A DNA stretch of 48,268 bases from Tepidibacter formicigenes DSM 15518 (GTDB lineage Bacteria > Bacillota > Clostridia > Peptostreptococcales > Peptostreptococcaceae). Positions 1-7,794 of the stretch are shown here, piece after piece (the first letter of the stretch is position 1; each line of letters opens with the position of its first letter). Made by a program: the position numbers and the translations under genes. Below the pieces are notes generated by a model. That model was not told the DNA's origin. It searched no databases and saw only the letters and a program-made list of their open reading frames with translations. Where the stretch lies: NCBI RefSeq assembly GCF_900142235.1, contig NZ_FRAE01000017.1, positions 1 through 48,268 on the forward strand, read 5' to 3'.

Positions 1-155
1 CTAGGAATTCAGCAGATATATTAACCATTAGGGCATTTGACCCCGCAAAGGAGCATAGCTGATACCACATCATGGATAGACTGAACGAAGGAATTTAGGG
101 ACATTGATCCTGTGAGACATGGGAGGGTACGTCGCCATGAAATTAGTGGATTAAT
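1..155 (+). ncRNA. G+C-rich structured segment, possible right end of an IS200/IS605-type element
   Basis: The first 155 bases are clearly richer in G+C than the AT-rich sequence after them, and no convincing reading frame crosses them. Short stems can be drawn: GGG/CCC near 31-45, AGGGA with TCCT around 97-113, and CATGG near 72-76 with CCATG near 135-139. This looks like structured RNA rather than protein code. Segments like this lie at the 3' end of tnpB-carrying IS200/IS605 elements, where the omega RNA is made, and in IStrons. That is an inference: no transposase gene is visible because the window begins here. It is not a recognisable tRNA, rRNA, tmRNA or RNase P fragment. Confidence 0.35.
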
Positions 156-203
156 TCCAGTAATATTTTGGTAAAAACACTGATTTTCTGGAGTTATACA
201 TTT

Positions 204-252
204 TTATATCCATAAAATTGAATATATTGAAGTTATATCCAAAATTATATCT
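204..252. repeat. Direct repeats TTATATCC upstream of the efflux operon
   Basis: TTATATCCA occurs at 204 and again at 233, a spacing of 29 bases (about three helical turns), and TTATATCT follows at 245. They lie 75-120 bases before the HlyD-like gene. Because the operon encodes a MarR-type regulator, these are candidate operator or activator sites. The regulator link is inferred. Confidence 0.35.
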
Positions 253-326
253 ATCAATTTATGAAATTGTAAGAAATAGAGAGTATTTAAGAGAAAATAA
301 AAGTATATAGAGGGAGGTATTACGAC

Positions 327-1346
327 ATGAAAAAAAAAGGTATTATATTGATTTCTTTATTACTAATGAGTTCTTTGCTATTTGGATGCTCTTCAACTGA
401 AGAAGCTAAAAAAGATATTAAATTTCAAGGAATTATAGAAGCTCAAGAAGTAGATTTAAATTCTAAGATACCAGGAAAAATAGGGGATATAAAATTTGAA
501 GAAGGACAGGAAGTTAAAGAGGGAGATGTAATTGCTGTTATAGACTCAAAAGAGCTTATTGCTAAAAAATCTCAAATGGAGGCTTTAGTAAATGCAGCAA
601 AATCACAATATGAAGCTGCTCAATCTCAAGTAAATGCAGCATCTTCTCAACTTACAAAAGCTCAAAATGGAGCAAGAACTCAAGAAATAGCTCAAGCTCA
701 GGCTTATTATGATCTTATGGTAAAAACTTATGACAGAGTAGAAAAGCTTTATGAAAAAGGAGCAGTTTCAGCTCAAAAAAAAGATGAAGTAAAGGCACAA
801 CTTGATATAGCTGAGCAAAAGCTTAATATGGCAAAAGAAGGAGCAAGAAGCGAGGATGTATCTGGAGCACAAGCAATGGTAGCTTCTGCTATAAATATGG
901 CTGAGGCTGCAAGGGGTAAATATGAACAGGCAAAAGCAGGTCTTGATGAAGTTAATGCTTATATACAAGATACTTTTATTAAGTCTCCTATAGATGGAAC
1001 AATAACACTTATAAATTCTGATAAGGGAGAATTAGTGTCTACTGGAATGAGTATAGCTACGGTTTCTGATTTAAGTAATATTTGGATAGAGATAAATGTT
1101 GATGAAAGAAAATTAAATGAAGTTTATGAAGGTCAGGAAGCAAAAATAACAGTTCCAGCATTTAAAGACAAGGTATTTAAAGGTAAAGTTGTAAGGATAA
1201 ATAGAAAGCCTGATTTTGCAGTTAAAAAGGCGACTAATGATAACGGGAATTATGATATTGTATCATATGGAGTAAAAATAAAAATAGAAAATGAGGAAGG
1301 TTTATTAAGACCAGGAATGACTGCATTTGTTGATTTTATAAAGTAG
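327..1346 (+). CDS. HlyD-family membrane fusion lipoprotein (efflux adaptor)
   Basis: A 339-residue periplasmic-adaptor-type protein. Residues 1-21 form a lipoprotein signal ending in LLFGC, so Cys21 should be lipidated and anchored on the outer face of the membrane. Residues about 33-70 are the first half of a biotinyl/lipoyl-like domain (IPGKIGDIKFEEGQEV). Residues about 75-205 are a long Ala/Gln/Glu coiled-coil hairpin with two similar turns (NGARTQEIAQAQA and EGARSEDVSGAQA). The second lipoyl half and a beta-barrel follow (IKSPIDGTITLI). The start ATG has a GGGAGG site. It is the first gene of an operon with two ABC-2 permeases, a MarR regulator and a TolC-like protein, so it should link the permeases to the TolC-like partner. 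The substrate is unknown. Confidence 0.9.
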   Translation: MKKKGIILISLLLMSSLLFGCSSTEEAKKDIKFQGIIEAQEVDLNSKIPGKIGDIKFEEGQEVKEGDVIAVIDSKELIAKKSQMEALVNAAKSQYEAAQSQVNAASSQLTKAQNGARTQEIAQAQAYYDLMVKTYDRVEKLYEKGAVSAQKKDEVKAQLDIAEQKLNMAKEGARSEDVSGAQAMVASAINMAEAARGKYEQAKAGLDEVNAYIQDTFIKSPIDGTITLINSDKGELVSTGMSIATVSDLSNIWIEINVDERKLNEVYEGQEAKITVPAFKDKVFKGKVVRINRKPDFAVKKATNDNGNYDIVSYGVKIKIENEEGLLRPGMTAFVDFIK

Positions 1347-1355
1347 GTGATATTG

Positions 1356-2483
1356 GTGGAAAAAATTAAAAAATATATAATGCCATTTATTTTGATATTT
1401 GTAATTCCTATCATAGTAAATACTATGCTTTGCTATATGTTTTCGGATAATCAGATAAAGGAAATACCTACAGCGGTATACCTTGGAGATAATACTCAGT
1501 TTTCAAGAAGTATAGTTAAATATTTTGATGATAGTGATACGTTTGATGTAAAGTATTATACTGATAGTCCTTATGAAATAGAAAAGCTAATAATAGAAAA
1601 TAAAGCTAGATTTGGACTTTTAATACCGAATGACTTTTATAAGGATTTAAAGAAATATAAATCACCTACAATTTTAACTGTATATGATGGAAGTCAGCTT
1701 TCAATTACTTCATTTGCAAAAATACAAGCAGGAGAAACTCTTTTGACATTAAAAGGTGGGGCTTTAATTAAGGTATTGCAAGGAAAGCTTAATATTCCAT
1801 ATGATAAGGCAAAAAAAATAGTATCATCTATTGGAATTCAAACTAGATTACTGTTTAATCCTACTAGAAATTATACAAATTATTTAATGCCTGGATTTAT
1901 GACAGCTATTGTTCAGGTAGGGCTTGTCATTGCAGCAGCGGTAGCTGTAAATAGAGAAAAGAGAAGAAATATGATTACTTATTTGACTTCTAAGATATTT
2001 GTATATTCAGTACTTGGATTCATATCTTTGATTGCTAATATATATATTCAAGTTAAAATATTTAATGTTCCCTTTAGGGGAGATTTAAAAGAACTTTTAG
2101 TTTTAACATTTGCTTTTACAACTTGTGTATCATCAATAGGAATGTGCGTATCAACAGTAGTTTGGGATAAGGTAAAAGCAGCTCAGGTAGCAGCAGTATT
2201 ATTTTTACCAAATACTATAATGATTGGATATACATATCCTTTAATAGGGATGCTAAATGGATATCAAATTTTTGGAAAATATATACCTCTTTATCATTAT
2301 GCTGATAATTTAAGAGATATTATGATTAAAGGGTATATTGTTGATTTTTTAGGAGATGTAAAATACTTACTTATAGTTTGTCTTATTTTTATTGTTTTAG
2401 CAGTAGGTATTGAAATTATAAGAGAGAGTAAATCCTTTAAAAAGAAAGATAAGAGAGAAGGTGAAATTGTTGAAAATATTTAA
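1356..2483 (+). CDS. ABC-2 type transporter permease (YbhS/YbhR-like), first of two
   Basis: A 375-residue membrane protein: one N-terminal membrane helix (residues about 7-27), a soluble extracellular region to about residue 180, then about five more helices, the layout of ABC-2 permeases. Near residue 175 is NYLMPGFM, matching GYLMPGII in the next gene; this pre-helix motif is typical of the family. I chose the GTG at 1356 because AGGTGA at 1345-1350 then sits five bases upstream; an in-frame GTG at 1347 overlaps that site. It begins just after the HlyD gene. It should form a heterodimer with the next permease. No ATP-binding subunit is encoded nearby. Confidence 0.85.
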   Translation: MEKIKKYIMPFILIFVIPIIVNTMLCYMFSDNQIKEIPTAVYLGDNTQFSRSIVKYFDDSDTFDVKYYTDSPYEIEKLIIENKARFGLLIPNDFYKDLKKYKSPTILTVYDGSQLSITSFAKIQAGETLLTLKGGALIKVLQGKLNIPYDKAKKIVSSIGIQTRLLFNPTRNYTNYLMPGFMTAIVQVGLVIAAAVAVNREKRRNMITYLTSKIFVYSVLGFISLIANIYIQVKIFNVPFRGDLKELLVLTFAFTTCVSSIGMCVSTVVWDKVKAAQVAAVLFLPNTIMIGYTYPLIGMLNGYQIFGKYIPLYHYADNLRDIMIKGYIVDFLGDVKYLLIVCLIFIVLAVGIEIIRESKSFKKKDKREGEIVENI

Positions 2484-3579
2484 AGAAATAACGAAATTTT
2501 TTAAAGATCCTAAAAATATAGTAATATTAATTATAGGGCCAATATTGTTCACTTTTCTTATTGGAGGGGTTTATTTAAAAGATTATATAAATGACATACC
2601 TATTGTGGTTTTAGATATGGATAATACATCTACTTCTAGAATGATAATAAATGAATTTGAAAATAATGAAAGGTACTATATTTCATATAGAGCTAATTCT
2701 TTAGATGAGCTTAAAAATATTATAGATGCTAAAAAGGCATATCTTGGAATTTATATACCAAAAGGATTTAATAAGGATATAAAAAAGCAAAAATCATCTA
2801 ATATAGCTCTTATTATAGATGAGAGTAATATAACTATAGGAAATACAGCACTTGCTTCAGCAACTGAAATACTTGCAACATTAAATGCAGGGATTAATAT
2901 AAAAATACTTGAGGCTAAGGGGATAGACCCTACTACTTCTTATAATTTAGCTAAAATATTTAATTTTGAAGCTAGAGTTTTATATGATCCAAAGTTCACT
3001 TATAAAGGGTATTTGATGCCAGGAATAATACTTGTATTTGTTCAGCAGTTATTTTTATCAGCGTTTATTCCGAAAATATTAGAGGATAGAGAAAATATTA
3101 TTATAAAGTCAGGTATATATGCAACTGGTGCAGCAATTTCTTATGTATTTTGTGCTTTGATTTTAAAATATTTTCTTAATATAAGCATTAAAGGATCTTT
3201 GTTAACTGCTTTTGTTTATGTATATATATTCATATTATCTTTATTAGGAATTGCTTTGGTTATAGCAGCTTTATTTAAGGATAGATTAAAGGTTACTCAA
3301 TTTACAATGCTTTTATCTATGCCAACTTTTTTAACAGCTGGATATGCTTGGCCGATAGACCAAATACCGAATCCTCTTCTTTATGTTATAAAGATTATAT
3401 GGCCTCTTATATATGCAATAAGTCCTATTAGAGATATTATTATTAAAAATACTCCTGTTTTAATATTTAAAAAAGAGATAATTTCTCTTATATTGTTTGG
3501 GATTATATGGTTTATAATAGGTTATAATTTATTTATGTATATTTTTGATAAAAAAAATGGAGGTAATGTTAGTGAATAA
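2470..3579 (+). CDS. ABC-2 type transporter permease (YbhS/YbhR-like), second of two
   Basis: A 369-residue paralog of the preceding permease with the same layout: N-terminal helix, extracellular domain (residues about 40-175), GYLMPGII motif, then about five helices ending near residue 360. The start is probably the TTG at 2470, five bases after AAGGTGA, which repeats the start arrangement of the first permease; a GTG at 2461 overlaps that site. It overlaps the first permease by 14 bases, implying translational coupling and one-to-one stoichiometry. With the adaptor and TolC-like protein it resembles the E. coli YbhG-YbhSR drug exporter, except that the YbhF-type ATPase gene is absent. Confidence 0.85.
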   Translation: MKIFKEITKFFKDPKNIVILIIGPILFTFLIGGVYLKDYINDIPIVVLDMDNTSTSRMIINEFENNERYYISYRANSLDELKNIIDAKKAYLGIYIPKGFNKDIKKQKSSNIALIIDESNITIGNTALASATEILATLNAGINIKILEAKGIDPTTSYNLAKIFNFEARVLYDPKFTYKGYLMPGIILVFVQQLFLSAFIPKILEDRENIIIKSGIYATGAAISYVFCALILKYFLNISIKGSLLTAFVYVYIFILSLLGIALVIAALFKDRLKVTQFTMLLSMPTFLTAGYAWPIDQIPNPLLYVIKIIWPLIYAISPIRDIIIKNTPVLIFKKEIISLILFGIIWFIIGYNLFMYIFDKKNGGNVSE

Positions 3580-4063
3580 AAAGGAGCTGTATGATTTTTT
3601 AGAAAGCTATAATTTTATTGAGGATATGTCTGGAAAAACTATTATAAATTTAATGAAAAGTGTTGAAATAATGAGGTTTGTATATAATAATTTATTTGCA
3701 AAGCATGGTATTTCAGAACCTAAGTTTTATGTTTTACTTTTGCTTTCTTATTCAGAAGATGGAATGGTTCTTTCTGAAATTGGAGAAAAGATGCTTGTTA
3801 CAAGAGCTAATATGACAGGTCTTATGGATAGAATGGAAAAGGAAGGATTAGTAGAAAAAAGAGTAAATCCAAAGGATAGAAGATCTACAAAAGCATATCT
3901 TACAGATAAGGGAAGAGAATTGTTTGAAGATATAAAAGCGATACACATAGATTTTAGTAAGCAAATGACTAGAGTTTTAGATATTAAAGAAAAAGAAAAC
4001 TTAAATAATTTATTAGAAAAGCTTCAGTGTGATATAGTAAACTGTTTTAGTGAGGAGGAATAA
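3572..4063 (+). CDS. MarR-family transcriptional regulator
   Basis: A 163-residue winged-helix protein. The DNA-binding core spans residues about 50-120: LSEIGEKMLVTRANMTGLMD is the helix-turn-helix with recognition helix, followed by the wing motif VNPKDRRSTKAYLT with the Asp-Arg-Arg typical of MarR proteins. The GTG at 3572 is preferred because GGAGG at 3559-3563 lies eight bases upstream; an ATG at 3566 would be only two bases from it. It overlaps the upstream permease by eight bases and lies two bases before the TolC-like gene, so it very probably controls this export operon, normally as a repressor released by a small ligand. The ligand cannot be inferred. Confidence 0.92.
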   Translation: MNKKELYDFLESYNFIEDMSGKTIINLMKSVEIMRFVYNNLFAKHGISEPKFYVLLLLSYSEDGMVLSEIGEKMLVTRANMTGLMDRMEKEGLVEKRVNPKDRRSTKAYLTDKGRELFEDIKAIHIDFSKQMTRVLDIKEKENLNNLLEKLQCDIVNCFSEEE

Positions 4064-4065
4064 AA

Positions 4066-5592
4066 ATGAATAAGAAATTTATTTCCATGGCTTTATGTGC
4101 ATCACTTATTTTTTCATCTAATATGGCAGTACCTTTTAATATATATGCAGATGAAATAGTTCAAAATGTAGTAGAGGAAAATAAAGAGTTGAATTTAACT
4201 CTTGATAAAGCTATAGAAATTGCCATGGAGAATAACTATATATTAAAATCTCTTGAAGTTGATCTTGAGTCAACTGATTTATCTCTTGATAGAGCGAAGT
4301 ATAATGAAAAAAAGATTAAAAAAGGGCAAGATAAGTTGGATGATGCAAAAGAGAAATCTGCTCCTTTGATTAATGGGATTGATAAACTTATATCAAATGG
4401 ATTAGGAACAGAAGCAAGTAGTGTTAATGATATTAAGCAAAATGTAGACGGAGTACTTAATACATTGAATCAAATTCCAGATGAAATGCTTTCGCCTGAA
4501 CAAAAAGTTCAAAAATCTATGTTACAAGAAGCATCTAATAGCTTAAGCTATGCTATAAGTGAAGGATATGGAAATTATAGCAAAAAAGATATTGAAGGAG
4601 GTATAAAAGCTGGAGAAGATAAATTAGATTTAGGAATAGAAGAAGCAAATTCAGCTATAGCTGAAAAATTAAATATAGATGTAGATAGAGTTCTTGCTCT
4701 TGATTCTACAACAGAACTTATGACAACTATGGCAGAGCTTCAAAATGAAGTAACAAAAGATGGATATAAAATAGCTCAAAAGCAAATAGAGCTTCTTACT
4801 CGTCAAAAATATTATGAGGTAATAAAAACTAAGAAAATAGAAGAACTTAAAAAAGTAGCACTTGATAGAGCTAATAAGCAGTATGAAATGTCAAAAAATG
4901 CTTATGAAGAAGGTATGAAGGCAAAGGATGATGTGCTTCTTTCTCAGGCTCAGGTAAAGCTTATGAATGTGGATTATAGAAATGCTGTATTAAACAGAAA
5001 AAAAGCAGAAATAGAGTTTAAAAAAGTAATAAATGTAGATCTTGGAGTTGATATTAATTTAGTTGAAGACTTTACTACCGAGAAAGAAAGTTTTAATTTA
5101 GAAGAAGGAATAAAACAAGGTCTTGAAAAAAGGATAGAAATAAGAAAAGCACAGGCTCAGTATTTGGTGGATAAATTAAATTTTGAACTTACATCAAAAC
5201 AATATCCAGATAACACATATCAATACAAAGAAGCTAAAGTTAAGATGGATAAATCAAAAGTTGAGTTAGAAAAATCATATAAAGAAGTAGAAGCAAGCAT
5301 AAGACAGTCTTATGAAGCATTGATTGCTACACAAGATATGATATCATATATAGAAAATGTAGTAGAAAATGCAAAGGAGTCTTTAGAAATAGCTGAGTGT
5401 AGATATGAAGAAGGATATGGGTTTGAAACTAGCGTTTTAAAATCTGCTAATCTTGAAGATATAGCAGGTACTATTGTAGAAGTAATATCTGCACAAGAAA
5501 GACTTAGTGATATAGAAGAAAAGGTAGTAGAGGTTATATTTAACTATAACTTAGCAAAGGATAAGTACTTAAATGATATAGGAACGTATTAA
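4066..5592 (+). CDS. TolC-like (outer-membrane-efflux-type) exported protein
   Basis: A 508-residue secreted protein with a Sec signal (residues 1-29, probable cleavage after YADE-preceding Ala, FNIYA). The rest is nearly all long amphipathic helix, with two TolC-type repeat starts: LTLDKAIEIAMENNYILKSL near residue 45 and LEEGIKQGLEKRIEIRKAQA near residue 345. This is the arrangement of outer membrane efflux proteins (PF02321 type). An insert of about 100 residues (about 85-190) interrupts the first repeat. The ATG follows a GAGGAGG site and the gene is last in the efflux operon. The organism appears to be a monoderm, so the protein cannot work as a classical outer-membrane channel; it may span the wall or act as an extracellular adaptor. 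Confidence 0.75.
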   Translation: MNKKFISMALCASLIFSSNMAVPFNIYADEIVQNVVEENKELNLTLDKAIEIAMENNYILKSLEVDLESTDLSLDRAKYNEKKIKKGQDKLDDAKEKSAPLINGIDKLISNGLGTEASSVNDIKQNVDGVLNTLNQIPDEMLSPEQKVQKSMLQEASNSLSYAISEGYGNYSKKDIEGGIKAGEDKLDLGIEEANSAIAEKLNIDVDRVLALDSTTELMTTMAELQNEVTKDGYKIAQKQIELLTRQKYYEVIKTKKIEELKKVALDRANKQYEMSKNAYEEGMKAKDDVLLSQAQVKLMNVDYRNAVLNRKKAEIEFKKVINVDLGVDINLVEDFTTEKESFNLEEGIKQGLEKRIEIRKAQAQYLVDKLNFELTSKQYPDNTYQYKEAKVKMDKSKVELEKSYKEVEASIRQSYEALIATQDMISYIENVVENAKESLEIAECRYEEGYGFETSVLKSANLEDIAGTIVEVISAQERLSDIEEKVVEVIFNYNLAKDKYLNDIGTY

Positions 5593-5665
5593 ATAATTTT
5601 ATAATGAATATATTAGGATATAAAAAAATATAATAACATAGTGATTAATATGATAAAATATATTA

Positions 5666-5679
5666 TGAAAACGATACCA
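5666..5679 (+). promoter_or_regulatory. cre-like (CcpA) site upstream of tal
   Basis: TGAAAACGATACCA matches the catabolite-responsive element consensus TGWAANCGNTNWCA at every position but one (C where W is expected). It lies 17 bases before the transaldolase ATG, a position where CcpA would block transcription. The site is a pattern match recalled from Firmicutes literature; binding is inferred. Confidence 0.45.
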
Positions 5680-5695
5680 GAAAGGAAGTGTAATA

Positions 5696-6343
5696 ATGAA
5701 ATTATTTATAGACACAGCTAATGTAGATGAAATAAGAGAAATAAATGATTGGGGAGTAATAGAAGGAGTTACAACTAATCCTTCATTAATTGCAAAGGAA
5801 GGAAGAGATTTTAAAGAAGTAGTAAAAGAAATAACTGATATAGTAGATGGGCCAATATCTGCTGAAGTTATATCTTTAGAAGCAAAAGGAATGATAGAGG
5901 AAGCTTTGGAACTTTCTAAAATTCATCCTAACATAGTTATAAAAATTCCTATGATTGCTGAAGGCTTAAAAGCTATAAAAGAACTTTCTAAAAAAGGGAT
6001 AAAGACTAACGTAACATTAGTTTTTTCTGCTAATCAAGCACTTCTTGCTGCAAAAGCAGGAGCTACATATGTTAGTCCTTTTGTAGGAAGACTTGATGAT
6101 ATAGGACATGAAGGGATGAATCTTATAAGAGAAATTGCTGAAATATTTGATATTCATGGAATAGATACAGAGATTATATCAGCAAGTATTAGACATCCTG
6201 AGCATGTAAAATTATCTGCTCTTGCTGGTGCTCATATTGCTACAATTCCGTATAAGGTATTTAAGCAAATGGTAAAGCATCCTATGACTGATCTTGGTAT
6301 AGAAAGATTTTTAAAGGATTGGGAAGGTGTACCTAAAAAATAG
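5696..6343 (+). CDS. tal: Transaldolase (TalC/YwjH-type, short form)
   Basis: A 215-residue alpha/beta barrel of the fructose-6-phosphate aldolase/transaldolase family. [12 protein letters not shown] lies in strand 1 and the Schiff-base lysine is Lys83 in IVIKIPM. Two positions separate true transaldolases from F6P aldolase: Glu57 in ISAEVIS (Gln in FSA) and Phe in [11 protein letters not shown] (Tyr in FSA). Both favour transaldolase, transferring a dihydroxyacetone unit between sedoheptulose-7-P and glyceraldehyde-3-P. The ATG follows AAGGAAG. A cre-like site lies just upstream and a hairpin terminator overlaps the 3' end. It complements the split transketolase at 42287-44043 and RpiB in the non-oxidative pentose phosphate pathway. 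Confidence 0.93.
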   Translation: MKLFIDTANVDEIREINDWGVIEGVTTNPSLIAKEGRDFKEVVKEITDIVDGPISAEVISLEAKGMIEEALELSKIHPNIVIKIPMIAEGLKAIKELSKKGIKTNVTLVFSANQALLAAKAGATYVSPFVGRLDDIGHEGMNLIREIAEIFDIHGIDTEIISASIRHPEHVKLSALAGAHIATIPYKVFKQMVKHPMTDLGIERFLKDWEGVPKK

Positions 6344-6367
6344 AGCCAATTTGGCTCTATTTTTTTT
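6341..6367. terminator. Bidirectional intrinsic terminator between tal and the LysM gene
   Basis: AGAGCCAA at 6342-6349 pairs with TTGGCTCT at 6351-6358, followed by eight T residues. It serves tal and also overlaps the stop codon of the convergent LysM gene. Confidence 0.85.
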
Positions 6368-6710
6368 GCTTATAAAATGGAATTAATAGCTGTTGACCTT
6401 CATAAATCAAGTTGGGGTTTCTTAAATAATTAAAACGTATTATATACATCATTGGTACGTCATATTTTTCTGAAATAGAAGCTATTGTTTCACCTTTTTC
6501 TACTGTATGAATTATAGAATCTGGAGGTGAAACTGGAATTCTTAAAGCTAATCCTATAGGTATTAAATCAGGATTTGGTATAAAGTTGAATTTTAAAATA
6601 ATCTCTACAGTTGTATTGAATTTCTCTGCAATTTTAGCTAAAGTATCTCCTTTTTGTACTCGGTATATATGAAAACCAAAAGGAGCTATAAAGTATGGAT
6701 TAATAAACAT
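6357..6710 (-). CDS. Small protein with two LysM domains
   Basis: A 117-residue protein made almost only of two LysM repeats: residues about 17-60 (YRVQKGDTLAKIAEKFNTTV) and about 68-113 (HTVEKGETIASISEKYDVPM). The repeats end in LRIPV and LLIPF. LysM domains bind N-acetylglucosamine in peptidoglycan or chitin. There is no signal peptide or membrane helix; the N-terminus is MFINPYFIAPFGFHIY. LysM proteins lacking signals in spore formers are often spore-coat or cortex-associated proteins made in the mother cell, which is the likeliest role here but is an inference. The ATG at 6710 (minus strand) follows AGGAGG by seven bases; an upstream in-frame ATG lacks such a site. It is convergent with tal. 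Confidence 0.88.
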   Translation of the reverse strand: MFINPYFIAPFGFHIYRVQKGDTLAKIAEKFNTTVEIILKFNFIPNPDLIPIGLALRIPVSPPDSIIHTVEKGETIASISEKYDVPMMYIIRFNYLRNPNLIYEGQQLLIPFYKQKK

Positions 6711-6786
6711 AGTCTTTCCTCCTAAAATAATATTTTTCATATATTATATTTAGAAGTTGTAATTTGTGTTCCATCTCATAAAATGT

Positions 6787-6897
6787 ACTGATACAATTTG
6801 TGTTTTTGCATATAATCCACTAATTGTATTGATAAAACACACTTGGGTATGAGATAATATTCTTGGAAAAGGAAAAAAATTCAATAATTGTATTGGT
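6787..6897. promoter_or_regulatory. Candidate PdxR/MocR-type binding sites upstream of pdxS
   Basis: Three copies of a 12-mer surround the pdxST promoter: ACTGATACAATT at 6787 (inverted), AATTGTATTGAT at 6822 and AATTGTATTGGT at 6886. Firmicutes pdxST operons are commonly controlled by PdxR, a MocR-family (GntR with aminotransferase domain) regulator that binds repeated sites. No pdxR gene is in the window, so assignment is inferential. Confidence 0.45.
6829..6858 (+). promoter_or_regulatory. Probable pdxST promoter
   Basis: TTGATA at 6829-6834 and GATAAT at 6853-6858, spaced 18 bases. The -35 box overlaps the second 12-mer site. Confidence 0.5.
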
Positions 6898-6917
6898 ATA
6901 ATAAAGGGGGAGTTAAT

Positions 6918-7793
6918 ATGAGTAGATATGAATTAAATAAAAACTTAGCTCAAATGTTAAAGGGTGGAGTTATAATGGATGTTACAAATCCTGAAGAAGC
7001 AAGAATTGCTGAAGAAGCTGGTGCTTGTGCTGTTATGGCACTAGAGAGAGTACCTGCTGATATTAGAAAGCATGGTGGAGTTGCAAGAGCTTCAGATCCA
7101 CAAATGATAAAAGGTATTAAAGAAGCAGTTTCTATTCCTGTTATGGCAAAGGTAAGAATAGGACATTTTGTAGAAGCTCAGATACTTGAAGCTTTAGAAA
7201 TAGATTATATAGATGAAAGTGAGGTTTTAACACCCGCTGATCCAACTCTTCATATTGATAAAAAAGCTTTTAAAGTTCCTTTTGTTTGTGGAGCAAAAAA
7301 TTTAGGTGAAGCTCTAAGAAGAATTGGAGAAGGTGCTTCAATGATTAGAACTAAGGGGGAACCTGGAACGGGTGATGTTATTGAAGCTGTTAAGCATATG
7401 AGAATGATGAACTTTGAAATTAGAAGAATTCAAGGCTTATCAAAAGAAGAATTGATGAATGCTGCTAAAGAGTTACAGGCTCCTATTCATCTTGTTGAAT
7501 ATGTTCATGAACATGGAAAACTTCCTGTTGTAAATTTTGCAGCTGGTGGTGTTGCTACTCCTGCTGATGCTGCGATGATGATGCAGCTTGGTTGTGATGG
7601 AGTATTCGTTGGTTCAGGAATATTTAAATCTGGAGATCCTAGAAAAAGAGCTAGTGCTATAGTTAAAGCTGTTACACACTTTAATGACCCTAAAATATTA
7701 GCTAAAGTTTCAGAGAACCTTGGGGAAGCAATGGTTGGAATCAATGTTTATTCAATAGATAAAGAAGAAAGAATGGCTAATAGAGGGTACTAA
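6918..7793 (+). CDS. pdxS: Pyridoxal 5'-phosphate synthase lyase subunit PdxS
   Basis: A 291-residue barrel enzyme that builds PLP from ribose-5-P, glyceraldehyde-3-P and ammonia. Asp21 in [11 protein letters not shown], Lys78 in [11 protein letters not shown] (forms the substrate imine) and the second active-site lysine in [12 protein letters not shown] are all present; phosphate-binding [14 protein letters not shown] is near the C-terminus. The ATG at 6918 has GGGGGAG six bases upstream. It is followed after one base by pdxT, whose glutaminase supplies the ammonia; 12 of each form the complex. PLP made here serves the alanine racemase at 33376. Confidence 0.97.
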   Translation: MSRYELNKNLAQMLKGGVIMDVTNPEEARIAEEAGACAVMALERVPADIRKHGGVARASDPQMIKGIKEAVSIPVMAKVRIGHFVEAQILEALEIDYIDESEVLTPADPTLHIDKKAFKVPFVCGAKNLGEALRRIGEGASMIRTKGEPGTGDVIEAVKHMRMMNFEIRRIQGLSKEELMNAAKELQAPIHLVEYVHEHGKLPVVNFAAGGVATPADAAMMMQLGCDGVFVGSGIFKSGDPRKRASAIVKAVTHFNDPKILAKVSENLGEAMVGINVYSIDKEERMANRGY

Positions 7794-7794
7794 A

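Noticed and set aside
1-155. tRNA, rRNA, tmRNA or RNase P RNA at the left edge
   Set aside because: No cloverleaf, CCA end, ribosomal core motif or RNase P signature could be found.
6897-6902. TATAAT immediately before pdxS as its -10 box
   Set aside because: Transcription would start inside the ribosome-binding site, and no -35 box is at the right distance. The TTGATA/GATAAT pair upstream fits better.
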